From Achromobacter sp. MYb9 (lineage in GTDB: Bacteria; Pseudomonadota; Gammaproteobacteria; Burkholderiales; Burkholderiaceae_B), in assembly GCF_002975275.1 (NCBI RefSeq), contig NZ_PCOQ01000017.1, positions 1 to 64,000 of the forward strand: DNA of 64,000 nt. Reading direction: 5' to 3'. This document shows, piece by piece, positions 44,943 through 53,660 of this stretch (its first letter is position 1; every line of letters begins with the position of its first letter). The notes under the pieces were generated by a model. It saw nothing but the letters and a program-made list of their open reading frames with translations. It was not told where the DNA came from and did not search any database. Position numbers and translations under genes: made by a program.

Positions 44943-45302
44943 CCGGCAAGCACGCTGGCAGGTGTGCCAGGCGCTGCCATCCCGTCCTGGCTGCCATCCG
45001 GTCCCGGCTGCCAATCAATCGTCCCCGCATCGCGGCTGCCCGTGGTCCTTGGCCCGAATATCGGCATAGTTTGCGAATGATTTCGCAGTATGTCGCCCGT
45101 TCGCGGCTATTGGCCGGACAGTACGGGAATCTCCTGAGACGGAATGTTCGGTTTGGCATCTTCCAGACGTATCGCACGGGCTTTGTCGCCAGTAAGATGA
45201 ACTTGCGTGACGCTTTCAGGTCTATTTATTTATGCGGGATTTTCTCCACCCGCCACGTCACGCGTGGTTCACGCGTTTAGGTAACCGACTGGGAGGTAGC
45301 AC
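44943..45302. other. Intergenic region with short direct repeats
   Basis: I see no gene in these 360 bases. Two adjacent 17-base units, at 44973-44989 and 44990-45006, share GCTGCCATCC and differ at two positions; a third partial copy starts at 45007. The rest holds no clear promoter or terminator beyond a GGGAGG ribosome-binding site for the next gene. Confidence 0.5.
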
Positions 45303-45515
45303 ATGCAGCATCGTGACCAGGAAGTACTGATCGACGTTTCCACAGCGGCCATGGATACCGGCGGATATGGCGTTTTGCTGACGGTAACGGCCGAGGGCGG
45401 CACCGAAGTGGATGCCGCGTTTTCCCACTTGGGCAACTGCGCTTCGTTGGACGAAGCACGTGATCGCGCGGAAATTTTCGCGCAGAACTGGGTTGAGGAA
45501 AATATCTTCCGATAG
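45303..45515 (+). CDS. Small hypothetical protein
   Basis: The 70-residue acidic protein (MQHRDQEVLIDVSTAAMDTG...) looks like an alpha/beta unit and has no recognised motif. The start follows GGGAGG at proper distance, which supports a real gene. Confidence 0.65.
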   Translation: MQHRDQEVLIDVSTAAMDTGGYGVLLTVTAEGGTEVDAAFSHLGNCASLDEARDRAEIFAQNWVEENIFR

Positions 45516-45648
45516 GGCATTGCGCCTTGGGCGAAGCTAAGCGGTTGAACCGGTCTGTGCGTGCATGACGCTGCGGAGAATGCTCGAAAGTTTGCGACGA
45601 AAATTTCGGTTATCGTTGCTGCTCCAAAACCTGGGGCCCTATTCGGGC

Positions 45649-46776
45649 ATGCGTCGTTCCAAGATGACTGCCGCACAGACCAACCACTCTCTCGCGGATC
45701 ATGTCCGCGCGTTGCGCGAACATTTCGATAGCGTCATTCTGCCCTTGTGGATGGGGCAGGGTTTCAATGACGCGGCCGGTCTCCCTTACGAATCGCTGGA
45801 TGCCGCGACGGGTGCGCCGCTTGCACCGGTGCGCTACCGTGCCATGGCCTGCGCGCGCCAACTGTACGTGTTTTCGCAGGCGCCCGGCGCGGCCGCCGGC
45901 CAGCATGCGGACCGCCTGTTCGAATCGTTGCGCCGCGTGTTCCGCGACGACGCACAGGGCGGCTGGCGGTACAGCGTGGACGCCGATGCGCGGCCGCTGG
46001 ACGAAACCCAGGATCTCTATACCCATGCGTTTGTCGTGCTGGCGTGCGCCGCCTATTTTCAGCGCAGCCGCCAAGCCGATGCCCGCAAGTTGATGCTGGC
46101 CACCGCATCAACCATCGAGGCGCGTTTCAAGACCCGCGACGGGCTGTACCACGCTGCGCTCAGCCCCGACTTTAGCCAGCCGTTGCGCCCGCCCGCGCAG
46201 AATCCCATGATGCACCTGACCGAGGCGTATCTGGCGGCGGCGCAGGTGGCCGAGCCCGCGCTGTTCGCACAGCATTTGCGCAGTTTGGCGCAGGCGATCA
46301 GCCAGTTTTTCGTCCATGCGCCAACGCAGTGCATTTCGGAAGCGTTGCAAGGCACGGCGGATAACCGCCTTGAACCGGGGCACCAGTTTGAATGGCTGTC
46401 GCTGGTGCATGGCGCCGCCGAGGTTTTCGATGGGCTGGACCTGGTGGAATCGCTGCCGCGCGCCGTGCTGTGGTCGCGCCAGCATGGCGTGGATGTTGCC
46501 GGGCCGGGCGTGCTGGCGTCATTGGACGAATCGGGCGCCGTTATCGACGGCACCCGGCGCATCTGGGCGCAGACGGAATATCTGCGCGCCTTGGCGGTGC
46601 TGGGCGATCGGTCCGCGCTGGCGTCAGGACTGGCCGATTTCCGCGCCCGGTTCCTGCATGACGGGGGCTGGTTCGAATGCCTGGACGCAAGCGGGGCGGT
46701 GGTGCGCGCCGACATGCCCTCGACGTCGCCCTATCATCTGGCAACCTGCCTGGCCGCCTTGCCGGGCGTTGTTTAA
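45649..46776 (+). CDS. AGE-family epimerase/isomerase
   Basis: The protein of about 375 residues has the (alpha/alpha)6-barrel motifs of the N-acylglucosamine 2-epimerase/mannose isomerase family. These include ETQDLYTHAFVVLACA, NPMMHLTEAYLAA, PGHQFEWLSLV, WAQTEYLRAL and SPYHLATCLAAL, carrying the catalytic histidines. It probably interconverts aldose and ketose, or epimerises, a free sugar. The start is uncertain (ATG 45649 or 45664). No sugar operon is adjacent. Confidence 0.85.
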   Translation: MRRSKMTAAQTNHSLADHVRALREHFDSVILPLWMGQGFNDAAGLPYESLDAATGAPLAPVRYRAMACARQLYVFSQAPGAAAGQHADRLFESLRRVFRDDAQGGWRYSVDADARPLDETQDLYTHAFVVLACAAYFQRSRQADARKLMLATASTIEARFKTRDGLYHAALSPDFSQPLRPPAQNPMMHLTEAYLAAAQVAEPALFAQHLRSLAQAISQFFVHAPTQCISEALQGTADNRLEPGHQFEWLSLVHGAAEVFDGLDLVESLPRAVLWSRQHGVDVAGPGVLASLDESGAVIDGTRRIWAQTEYLRALAVLGDRSALASGLADFRARFLHDGGWFECLDASGAVVRADMPSTSPYHLATCLAALPGVV

Positions 46777-46878
46777 TTGCGGCGTTAACAATTATTGTCG
46801 CTCTATTGTTAGGATTTGATAGAAAAACATTGGTGAAATCCCTTACAATTTGCTAACACTGTTTGTAGGGAAGCATCA

Positions 46879-47094
46879 ATGAGCGTTATGTGCTTGGCTT
46901 GCCAACGCATTAACCCGGGGCTGTCGGGCGTTGCGCCGCATTCGCACCTGGGGCATCAAGGTTTCACCAATCCCACCCAGAAAGGGCGTGAGGAAAGCCG
47001 TGAAGACCACTTCCGCTGCCTGAGCTGCGGGGCGAAATGGCTGCGTGAAACGGACAAGTGGGGCGTGGACCTGGGTTTCAAGCTCGCGCCTTGA
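46879..47094 (+). CDS. Small zinc-ribbon-like protein
   Basis: The 71-residue protein has two CXXC pairs, Cys5/Cys8 (MCLACQR) and Cys47/Cys50 (RCLSCGAKW), and histidines between them, which suggests a structural zinc site. The function is unknown. A GTAGGGA precedes the start, the upstream DNA is AT-rich, and a terminator follows at 47120, so it appears to be a single-gene unit. Confidence 0.72.
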   Translation: MSVMCLACQRINPGLSGVAPHSHLGHQGFTNPTQKGREESREDHFRCLSCGAKWLRETDKWGVDLGFKLAP

Positions 47095-47119
47095 TCGCGC
47101 TGCGTTACCGTATGCCGAC

Positions 47120-47150
47120 CGGGCCTCTGAGAAGAGGCCCGTTTCATTTT
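47120..47150 (+). terminator. Intrinsic terminator after the zinc-ribbon gene
   Basis: CGGGCCTCT (47120-47128) pairs with AGAGGCCCG (47133-47141) around a GAGA loop, followed by TTTCATTTT. Confidence 0.85.
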
Positions 47151-47200
47151 GAAATTGTTCGCAGGGTATTTGTGAAACGTTATGGTTCCGCGCCGCTGGC

Positions 47201-48145
47201 TCAAGCCGCCTGCCGGCCGGGGCTGGCGGCCACGACGTCGGGATCCGCGCTGGCGGTTTGCTGCAGCCATTGCCGAAAGCAGGCCAGGGCGTAGTGATCC
47301 CGGCGCTGGGCGGGCGCGCACAGGTGGTAGCCGCGGCTGAGGCGGATGGGCAGATCGGGAAATGGAGCGGCAACACGGCCGGATTGGAGCTCGTCGCGCA
47401 CCAGGCAGCGTTGCAGTACCGCGATCCCCATATCGGCCATCACGGCACGGACCAGGATGGAAACTTGATCGAAACCGTTGGATAGCGTGACGGCGTCGCG
47501 GGGCACGCCTGCCGCGGTGAACCATTGCGCCCAGTTGTCCTTGCCGTTCGAGTGATACAGCAGCGGTTCGCCGAGCAGGCCGTGCGGCGTGTTCCACAGG
47601 CCCTGGGTCTGCCTTGCCGCCAACCGGCCCGGGTGGCAGATCACCACCATTTCCCGACCGATTACGTAATCGGCCTGCCAGCCCGGCCACTGTTCGGGCG
47701 TCCCGGACAGGATGCTGGCATCCGGCGTTGCGCCTGAAAAGTCCTCATTGCGCCGATAGGCCGCGAAACTCAGCTGGATCTCGGGATGGCGCTGGTGGAA
47801 ATCCGGCAGGTGCGGCACCAGCCAGGCGCTGGCCAGCGTGGGAACGGTAGACAACGTCAGGCGGAAGCGGCGGTCGTCGGCCCGCAGTTCGGTACTGAGC
47901 AGTTCGATCGCCTGCAATGGCGCCTGGGCCCCTTCGTAAAGCCGCTTGCCCGTGTCGGTCAAGGTCAGCCCGTGCGCGTTCCGGTGCATCAAGGGCTGGC
48001 CAAAATGTGCTTCCAGGCGGGAGATGGCCCGGCTGATGGCGCCCTGGGTCACGCATAGTGTCTGCGCCGCTTGCGTGAAGCTACCCAGACGCGCGGCCGT
48101 GATGAAGGCGTGCAACTCTGACATGGACGGCGAGTGCAGGCGCAT
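47201..48145 (-). CDS. LysR-family transcriptional regulator (GcvA-like)
   Basis: The 314-residue protein has the LysR helix-turn-helix (MSELHAFITAARLGSFTQAAQTLCVTQGAISRAISRLE) and a type 2 periplasmic-binding-like effector domain. The pattern is GcvA-like (HPEIQLSFAA, RAVMADMGIAVLQRCLVRDEL). It is divergent from the Bug receptor and N-formylglutamate amidohydrolase genes, which it probably regulates. Confidence 0.92.
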   Translation of the reverse strand: MRLHSPSMSELHAFITAARLGSFTQAAQTLCVTQGAISRAISRLEAHFGQPLMHRNAHGLTLTDTGKRLYEGAQAPLQAIELLSTELRADDRRFRLTLSTVPTLASAWLVPHLPDFHQRHPEIQLSFAAYRRNEDFSGATPDASILSGTPEQWPGWQADYVIGREMVVICHPGRLAARQTQGLWNTPHGLLGEPLLYHSNGKDNWAQWFTAAGVPRDAVTLSNGFDQVSILVRAVMADMGIAVLQRCLVRDELQSGRVAAPFPDLPIRLSRGYHLCAPAQRRDHYALACFRQWLQQTASADPDVVAASPGRQAA

Positions 48146-48267
48146 TGAGCATGACCTTTGGTAATGAAGGAGTGCAATATAGTCGTTTGAAAGGGGATCG
48201 TAAAGTTTGGACACTGGCGGCCGTATCTGCAGACCCACAACGACTTTTCAATTTTCGGAGTAGCTCC

Positions 48268-49260
48268 ATGTCCCGCCGCCTGTTGGGCCGGTCCGCGCGT
48301 TTCGCGCTTGCCGGCATGTTTGCCACGCTGTCCTTTGCCGGTGTCGCCCAAGCCGCCGACTATCCTTCCCGTCCCATCAAGCTGGTGGTGCCGTTCGCCG
48401 CTGGCGGCTCGACCGACATCGTCGCCCGCCTGGTGGCGGAATACGCTGGCCGCGACCTGAAGCAGACCATCGTTGTCGAAAACAAGGCGGGCGCGGGCGG
48501 TTCGATGGGTATGGAGCAAGTGGCCCGGTCCACGCCCGATGGCTACACGATCGGCATGGCCACGATGAGCACGCATGGCTCGAACCCGGCCGTGTATCGC
48601 AAGATGAATTACGACCCGGTAAAGGACTTCGTTCCGGTGGCCAATGTGGTGGCCGTGCCCAGCATCTTTGCGATCAACCCGAACCTGCCAGCCAAGAACA
48701 TGGCCGAATTCGTGGCGCTGGCAAAGCGCGCGCCGGCCGACCGCTACAGCTTCGCGTCGCCGGGCGTGGGTTCGTTGGGCCACGTGAACATCGAGAATTT
48801 CATGATGCTGTCGGGCATCAAGCTGCTGCACGTGCCGTACCGTGGCGCGGGCCCGGCCTTGAACGACGTGATGGGCGGGCAGGTGGATGCGATCACCGAC
48901 AACCTGTCGTCGACGTTGCCGCAGGTGCTGGGCGGCAAATTGCGTCCGCTGGCCGTGTTGGGGGCCGAGCGTTCGCCGCTGTTGCCGGACGTGCCTACCT
49001 ACATCGAACTGGGCTATCCCGACATGGGCACGGGCGGCTGGTTCGGCCTGGTGGCGCCGGCCGGCACGCCGTCCGCCGTGGTCGACCGCTTGAACCAGGC
49101 GGTGCGCGCCGCGATGAAGGACCCGGAGTTCCGCAAGAAGGCCGAGGACGTGGGTGGTACGCTGATGCCGACGACTCCGCAAGAGTTCCAGGTCCAGATC
49201 GAACAGGCCCTGGCCCGCTACGCCAAAGTGGCCAAGGCCGCCAACATCCAGGCTGACTGA
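48268..49260 (+). CDS. Tripartite tricarboxylate transporter receptor (Bug/TctC family)
   Basis: The 330-residue protein has a signal peptide ending near GVAQA-ADYP and the Bug fold (YPSRPIKLVVPFAAGGSTDIVARL, VVENKAGAGGSMGMEQVARSTPDGYT). CGGAGTAGCTCC precedes its ATG. It is two bases from the amidohydrolase gene, so the ligand may be an N-formyl amino acid or similar compound. That link is an inference from position. Confidence 0.93.
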   Translation: MSRRLLGRSARFALAGMFATLSFAGVAQAADYPSRPIKLVVPFAAGGSTDIVARLVAEYAGRDLKQTIVVENKAGAGGSMGMEQVARSTPDGYTIGMATMSTHGSNPAVYRKMNYDPVKDFVPVANVVAVPSIFAINPNLPAKNMAEFVALAKRAPADRYSFASPGVGSLGHVNIENFMMLSGIKLLHVPYRGAGPALNDVMGGQVDAITDNLSSTLPQVLGGKLRPLAVLGAERSPLLPDVPTYIELGYPDMGTGGWFGLVAPAGTPSAVVDRLNQAVRAAMKDPEFRKKAEDVGGTLMPTTPQEFQVQIEQALARYAKVAKAANIQAD

Positions 49261-49262
49261 CG

Positions 49263-50141
49263 ATGAGAAACGCCGATTTCAACGCGGTTTCCGTGCATGA
49301 ACCCCAAGGGCCGGCCCTGCCGCTGGTCTGTGATTCGCCCCATAGCGGTGAACGCTATCCCGATGACTTCGGGGCCGCGGCGACGCGCGCGCAGCTACGC
49401 CAGGGCGAAGACACGCATGTGGACGCGTTGTGGTCGGCGGCCCCCGCGTTGGGCGCCACGCTGATCGCAGCGAATTTTCCGCGCGTGTATATCGACCCCA
49501 ACCGGACGTTGCAGGACCTGGACCCCGAGCTGTTGGCCGAGCCCTGGCCCGAACCGCTGTCGCCGGGCGAGAAGACGCGGCTGGGCAAGGGCTTGATCTG
49601 GCGCCGGATGGACAAGGCCACGCCGATCTACGATCGCAAGCTGTCGCTGGACGAAGTTCGGCACCGCATTCAGGCGTACTACGCGCCGTACCATGCGGCC
49701 CTGTCGCAGGCGATCAACCGGGTCGAGCAGCGTTTCGGCGCCGTCTGGCACCTGAACCTGCATTCCATGCCCAATGACGCCTACGAACGTCTGGGGCGGC
49801 AGAGCGAACATCCGTTGGCGGACTTCGTGTTGGGCGACCGCGACGGTACGACCTGCGAGCCCGAATTCATCGCGCTGATCGAGAAGGCGCTGCGTGATCT
49901 GGGCTATACGGTCGCGCGCAACGATCCCTACAAGGGCGTGCAATTGATCGCGCAGATCGGGCAACCGGCATTGAACCGTCACAGCCTGCAAGTGGAAATC
50001 CGGCGTCCGTTGTACATGGACGAGGCCACGCGCGAGCGCAACCCGGGCTTCGAACAGCTTCGGGGTCATCTGTCGCAAGTGCTGGAGCAGGTGGCCGATT
50101 ACGTGCGGGTCCGCATGAACGCCGTTACGTCGACAAAATAG
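49263..50141 (+). CDS. N-formylglutamate amidohydrolase-family protein
   Basis: The 292-residue protein has the FGase motifs LVCDSPHSGERYP, GEDTHVDALW, INRVEQRFGAVWHLNLHSMP and NRHSLQVEIRRPLYMD. HutG-type enzymes hydrolyse N-formylglutamate at the end of histidine degradation. No hut genes are nearby and it is joined to a Bug receptor, so it may act on an imported N-formyl compound instead. Confidence 0.9.
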   Translation: MRNADFNAVSVHEPQGPALPLVCDSPHSGERYPDDFGAAATRAQLRQGEDTHVDALWSAAPALGATLIAANFPRVYIDPNRTLQDLDPELLAEPWPEPLSPGEKTRLGKGLIWRRMDKATPIYDRKLSLDEVRHRIQAYYAPYHAALSQAINRVEQRFGAVWHLNLHSMPNDAYERLGRQSEHPLADFVLGDRDGTTCEPEFIALIEKALRDLGYTVARNDPYKGVQLIAQIGQPALNRHSLQVEIRRPLYMDEATRERNPGFEQLRGHLSQVLEQVADYVRVRMNAVTSTK

Positions 50142-50168
50142 ACTCGCGTGTGCGTAAACGCGCCAAAA

Positions 50169-50205
50169 AGCCGGAATTGATGTGGATCAATTCCGGCTGT
50201 TTTTT
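50169..50205 (+). terminator. Strong intrinsic terminator after the amidohydrolase gene
   Basis: AGCCGGAATTGA (50169-50180) pairs perfectly with TCAATTCCGGCT (50187-50198) around TGTGGA, followed by G and seven T. Confidence 0.93.
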
Positions 50206-50216
50206 TCGTGGGGCCG

Positions 50217-50283
50217 CCCCGAGAAAAAAAAGCCCCCTTGGGGGGCAGCAAGGCCGCGTCAGCGGCTGCGGCGTGGGGGCCAC
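50217..50283. repeat. G-rich intergenic element
   Basis: AAAAAAAAGCCCCCTTGGGG is followed by a G/C-rich stretch ending in GCGTGGGGGCC. The CCCCC/GGGGG segments can pair in two ways. Elements of this look recur between genes in Burkholderiales, as I remember them, but only one copy is in this window. Confidence 0.4.
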
Positions 50284-50371
50284 ATTTTCAGAGACTTAAG
50301 TTTTCTTCCGCCGGGCCGTTGTCGCTAACAACGAGCTGCGCCGCCTTCGGCTGTGGCGATAGGAAACCGTA

Positions 50372-50689
50372 ATGCTAGAGAAGACGATCAACGGATTTTC
50401 GGTGGTGGCGTACGCGACGCAACCCGAGGGCCGCACGCCGCCGCGGGCGTTCCTGGAGACGAGGCGTCTTGCGCCAAAGCCCAAGCCCGGAGAGGCGGAC
50501 GGGGACGCAGGCGGCCAAGGGAGGGAAGCCGCGGAACCGGATGCGGCCAAGTCCGAAGGCCAGCCCTTCGAGATCTTCGTCAGCCGACGTTTCCGCAGCA
50601 CGATCGAAGCCATGTCGGCGGCGCGCAACGCATTGGACCGCGTGAAAAGCGTGGACGAGGACGGCGTGCCCGACCACCTGCCGGAGTAG
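50372..50689 (+). CDS. Hypothetical protein
   Basis: The 105-residue protein (MLEKTINGFSVVAYATQPEG...) has a charged, Gly/Ala/Pro-rich middle and a helical C-terminus (FEIFVSRRFRSTIEAMSAARNAL). I recognise no family. No good ribosome-binding site is visible, but the frame and codon pattern look coding. Confidence 0.55.
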   Translation: MLEKTINGFSVVAYATQPEGRTPPRAFLETRRLAPKPKPGEADGDAGGQGREAAEPDAAKSEGQPFEIFVSRRFRSTIEAMSAARNALDRVKSVDEDGVPDHLPE

Positions 50690-50843
50690 CGCGCAAGACA
50701 GGCCCAGGCGGGCCGGCTGCGTGATGTCCGGCGCAGCGCCCCATATTGTTATCCCGACTTTGTATTTGTCGAACGCCTGAGCGCAGGCTGATGATGCCGC
50801 ATGGCAATCATCGCCATTCACAGTCTGCTCAAAAGGAAGGTTG

Positions 50844-51875
50844 ATGAATACGAACGTCCATTTCGCCGCGCTTACCGCGCGGGGAGTCTCACGCCGCGCC
50901 CTGTTGCGCGCGGCAAGCGTCGCGGGATTGGCCGCGCCGCTGGGCATGCTGGGTTCGCGCGTGCTGGCGGCCGATTCGGCTCCGCGCGCGTTCAAGATTG
51001 CATGGAGCCAGACGGCGGTCTGCCAGTCGCCCGTGTCCGTGGCGCTTGAGCGTGGCTTCTTCGAAAAGTACGGGTTAAAGGTCGAACGCATCAACTTCAG
51101 CGGCTCGACCGATCAGTTGCTGGAAGCGATCGCCACGGGCCACGCCGATGGCGGCATCGGCATGGCGTTACGTTGGCTCAAGCCTCTGGAGCAGGGTTTT
51201 GACGTGAAGCTCGCCGTGGGCACGCACGGCGGCTGCATGCGCTTGCTGACCGCTGACGATTCGCCCATCAAGAGCGTGAACGACTTGAAGGGCCGCCGCG
51301 TCGCGGTGTCGGATCAAGCCAGCCCGGTGAAGAACTTCTTTGCGATCCGCGTCGCGCAACTGGGCATCGATCCCGATTCTGTCGATTGGCGTCAGTATCC
51401 GCAGGACCTGTTCGGCGAGGTGCTGAGAAAGGGCGAGGTGGACGCGATTGCAGGCGACGACCCGCTGATTTACACGCTGCGCGAAGACAACAACCTGCGC
51501 GAGATCGCGACCAACATTGAGGGTGACTACGAGAACCGCACGTGCTGCGTGCTGGGCTTGCGCGGCGACCTGGTTCGCAAGGATCCCGAAGCCGCAGCAG
51601 CCATCACGCGCGCGGTGATCGACGCGCAGCGCTGGACCGCGTCCAACCCCGACGAGACGGCGCGTATCTTCGCGCCGTACGTGCCCGGCAAGGTGCCCCC
51701 CGAACGCGTGGCGGCGATCTTGCGCAGCCATAGCCACGGGCACGCGTCCACGGGGTCTGCGCTGCGCGAGGAAATCGTGGGTTACGCCAAGGATCTGAAG
51801 ACGATCAAGGTGCTGAGCGCGAACCTGGACATCAATAAGTATGCGAAAGTGGTGGTGCCCGATGTTCTCGGTTGA
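50844..51875 (+). CDS. Tat-exported NMT1/SsuA-type ABC substrate-binding protein
   Basis: The 343-residue protein has a twin-arginine signal (SRRALLRAASVAGLAAPLGM) and the SsuA/NrtA/ThiY-type fold (ALERGFFEKYGLKVERINFSGSTDQLLEAIATGHADGGIG). Tat export implies folding in the cytoplasm, perhaps with a cofactor. The mature part contains four cysteines, Cys60, Cys131 and the adjacent Cys234-Cys235, which is odd for a Tat receptor of this family. It starts the operon and overlaps the permease gene by 14 bases. Confidence 0.92.
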   Translation: MNTNVHFAALTARGVSRRALLRAASVAGLAAPLGMLGSRVLAADSAPRAFKIAWSQTAVCQSPVSVALERGFFEKYGLKVERINFSGSTDQLLEAIATGHADGGIGMALRWLKPLEQGFDVKLAVGTHGGCMRLLTADDSPIKSVNDLKGRRVAVSDQASPVKNFFAIRVAQLGIDPDSVDWRQYPQDLFGEVLRKGEVDAIAGDDPLIYTLREDNNLREIATNIEGDYENRTCCVLGLRGDLVRKDPEAAAAITRAVIDAQRWTASNPDETARIFAPYVPGKVPPERVAAILRSHSHGHASTGSALREEIVGYAKDLKTIKVLSANLDINKYAKVVVPDVLG

Positions 51876-52875
51876 CGCATTGCCTGATCGCGTGGCGGGC
51901 ATCGCGCCGGCGCCACGCTGGCGTTTGTGGAAGACGGGCATGACCGCCGCCGTCGTGTGGGCGGGCGTGGGTGGCGTGACGCTGGGGTGGCCGAACGTGG
52001 AGGTGGGCTTTTCTTCTTGGGGCTATACGCGGGAGTTCGGCGTGGCGGCCTTGGGGCTGGCGGCGCTACTTCTGCTGGCGGCGGTGTCGGGCGTCGAGCA
52101 GGCACGGCCGGTGCGCGCCTTGAGGCGCGCCGGGCCGTGGCTGCTGGCGCTTGCCTTCGCGGTCGGCGCTTGGGAAATCGCGACGGCGAAGCTGGCGCTG
52201 TTGCCTAGCCCATTCTTCGCCCCGCCGCAGTCGTTGATCGAGGTGTACGTCACCGACTACAAGCGCCTGGCGGACAGCCTCGTCAATTCGCTGTGGCTGC
52301 TGGCCAATGGCTTCCTGCTTGGGGCGGCCGCTGGCTTCCTGACGGGCGTGGCAATTGGGTGGTCGCGCGGGCTGGGCTATTGGGTGCATCCGGTGCTGCG
52401 CTTTCTGGGGCCGGTGCCGTCCACCGCGTTACTGCCGATGGCGTTCTTCTTCTTTCCTTCCAGCTGGTCGGCGGCGGTGTTCCTGATCGCGTTGGCGACG
52501 TGGTTTCCCGTTACGGTGCTGACGTGGTCCGGCGTGGCGGGTGTAAACCGCGCCTATTACGACGTGGCGCGCACGATGGGCGCGAATAAATGGTTCCTGG
52601 TGTTGCGCGTGGCGATTCCTGCTGCCTTGCCCCAGGTCTTCGTGGGCCTGTTCATGGGGCTGGGCGCGTCGTTCTCGGTACTGGTGGCCGCGGAAATGAT
52701 GGGCGTGAAGTCCGGTCTGGGCTGGTACTTGTCGTGGGCGCAGGGCTGGGCGTCCTACGCCAACATGTATGGCGCGCTATTCGTCATGGCGCTGGTGTTC
52801 TCGGGGCTGATCACCTTGTTGTTCGCGGGGCGCGACCGCCTCTTGGCGTGGCAGAAAGGAGTGGTGAAATGGTAG
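51862..52875 (+). CDS. ABC transporter permease, SsuC/TauC type
   Basis: The 337-residue membrane protein has a C-terminal BPD-transport domain with the EAA loop GVNRAYYDVARTMGANKWFLVLRVAIPAALPQ. It has an N-terminal extension with three extra hydrophobic segments (residues ~30-110), longer than ordinary SsuC/TauC permeases. It overlaps both neighbours: the receptor gene by 14 bases and the ATPase gene by 7. Confidence 0.92.
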   Translation: MFSVDALPDRVAGIAPAPRWRLWKTGMTAAVVWAGVGGVTLGWPNVEVGFSSWGYTREFGVAALGLAALLLLAAVSGVEQARPVRALRRAGPWLLALAFAVGAWEIATAKLALLPSPFFAPPQSLIEVYVTDYKRLADSLVNSLWLLANGFLLGAAAGFLTGVAIGWSRGLGYWVHPVLRFLGPVPSTALLPMAFFFFPSSWSAAVFLIALATWFPVTVLTWSGVAGVNRAYYDVARTMGANKWFLVLRVAIPAALPQVFVGLFMGLGASFSVLVAAEMMGVKSGLGWYLSWAQGWASYANMYGALFVMALVFSGLITLLFAGRDRLLAWQKGVVKW

Positions 52876-53660
52876 CGGCAGCCGTGGCGCAAGCGCCCGG
52901 TTCGCGCGGCGCGGCACTGACCGTGCAGGGCGTGAATCATCATTTCGACCTGGACGGCGCGGCTTTGCCGGTGCTGGACAACATCGATCTCGACGTCAAA
53001 CCGGGCGAGTTCGTGGCGCTGCTGGGCCCCAGCGGCTGCGGCAAATCGACATTGCTGCGGCTGGTGGCGGGTTTGGAGCCGCCGGTACAAGGCGGCTTAC
53101 TGGCGGACGGCGAACCGATCGATGGGCCGTCGCCATCACGCATTGTCGTATTCCAGGATCCCACGTTGTACCCCTGGCGCACCGTGTGGAACAACGTGGC
53201 ACTGGGCTTGCAGGCGCGCGGCCTGTTGAACACCGAACGTCATCGCGTGGACGACGCGTTGCGGCGGGTCGGTCTGGCGTCGTTCGGCAAGGCGTATCCG
53301 CATCAACTGTCGGGAGGCATGGCGCAACGCGCGGCGCTGGCCCGCGCCCTGGTCAATGATCCCCGCATCCTGATACTTGACGAGCCCTTGGGCAAGCTGG
53401 ATTCGCTGACGCGCATCGCCATGCAATCCGAACTGGTCGAGCTGTGGCAGCGCGCGGGATTCACGGCCTTGCTGGTGACGCACGACGTGGAAGAGGCCCT
53501 GTTCATGGCGTCGCGCATCGTGGTGCTGAGCGAGCGGCCCGCGCGGATCAAGGACGAGATCGTCAACGACCTGCCGTATCCGCGGCATCGCGGCGACCCC
53601 AGGCTGGCGGTATTGCGTCATCGCGCACTGGCCTTGCTGGGGCTGGATGCGACGTGGTGA
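52869..53660 (+). CDS. ABC transporter ATPase, SsuB/TauB type
   Basis: The 263-residue protein has Walker A GPSGCGKST, signature LSGGMAQRAALARAL and Walker B ILILDEPLGKLD, as in nitrate/sulfonate/taurine ATPases. It drives the permease encoded just before it. Its stop codon overlaps the start of the cytochrome gene (GTGA). Confidence 0.93.
   Translation: MVAAAVAQAPGSRGAALTVQGVNHHFDLDGAALPVLDNIDLDVKPGEFVALLGPSGCGKSTLLRLVAGLEPPVQGGLLADGEPIDGPSPSRIVVFQDPTLYPWRTVWNNVALGLQARGLLNTERHRVDDALRRVGLASFGKAYPHQLSGGMAQRAALARALVNDPRILILDEPLGKLDSLTRIAMQSELVELWQRAGFTALLVTHDVEEALFMASRIVVLSERPARIKDEIVNDLPYPRHRGDPRLAVLRHRALALLGLDATW

Noticed and set aside
49263..50141. Histidine-utilisation (hut) operon
   Set aside because: Only the HutG-like amidohydrolase is present; no hutH, hutU, hutI or hutC is nearby, so a role in histidine breakdown is not claimed.
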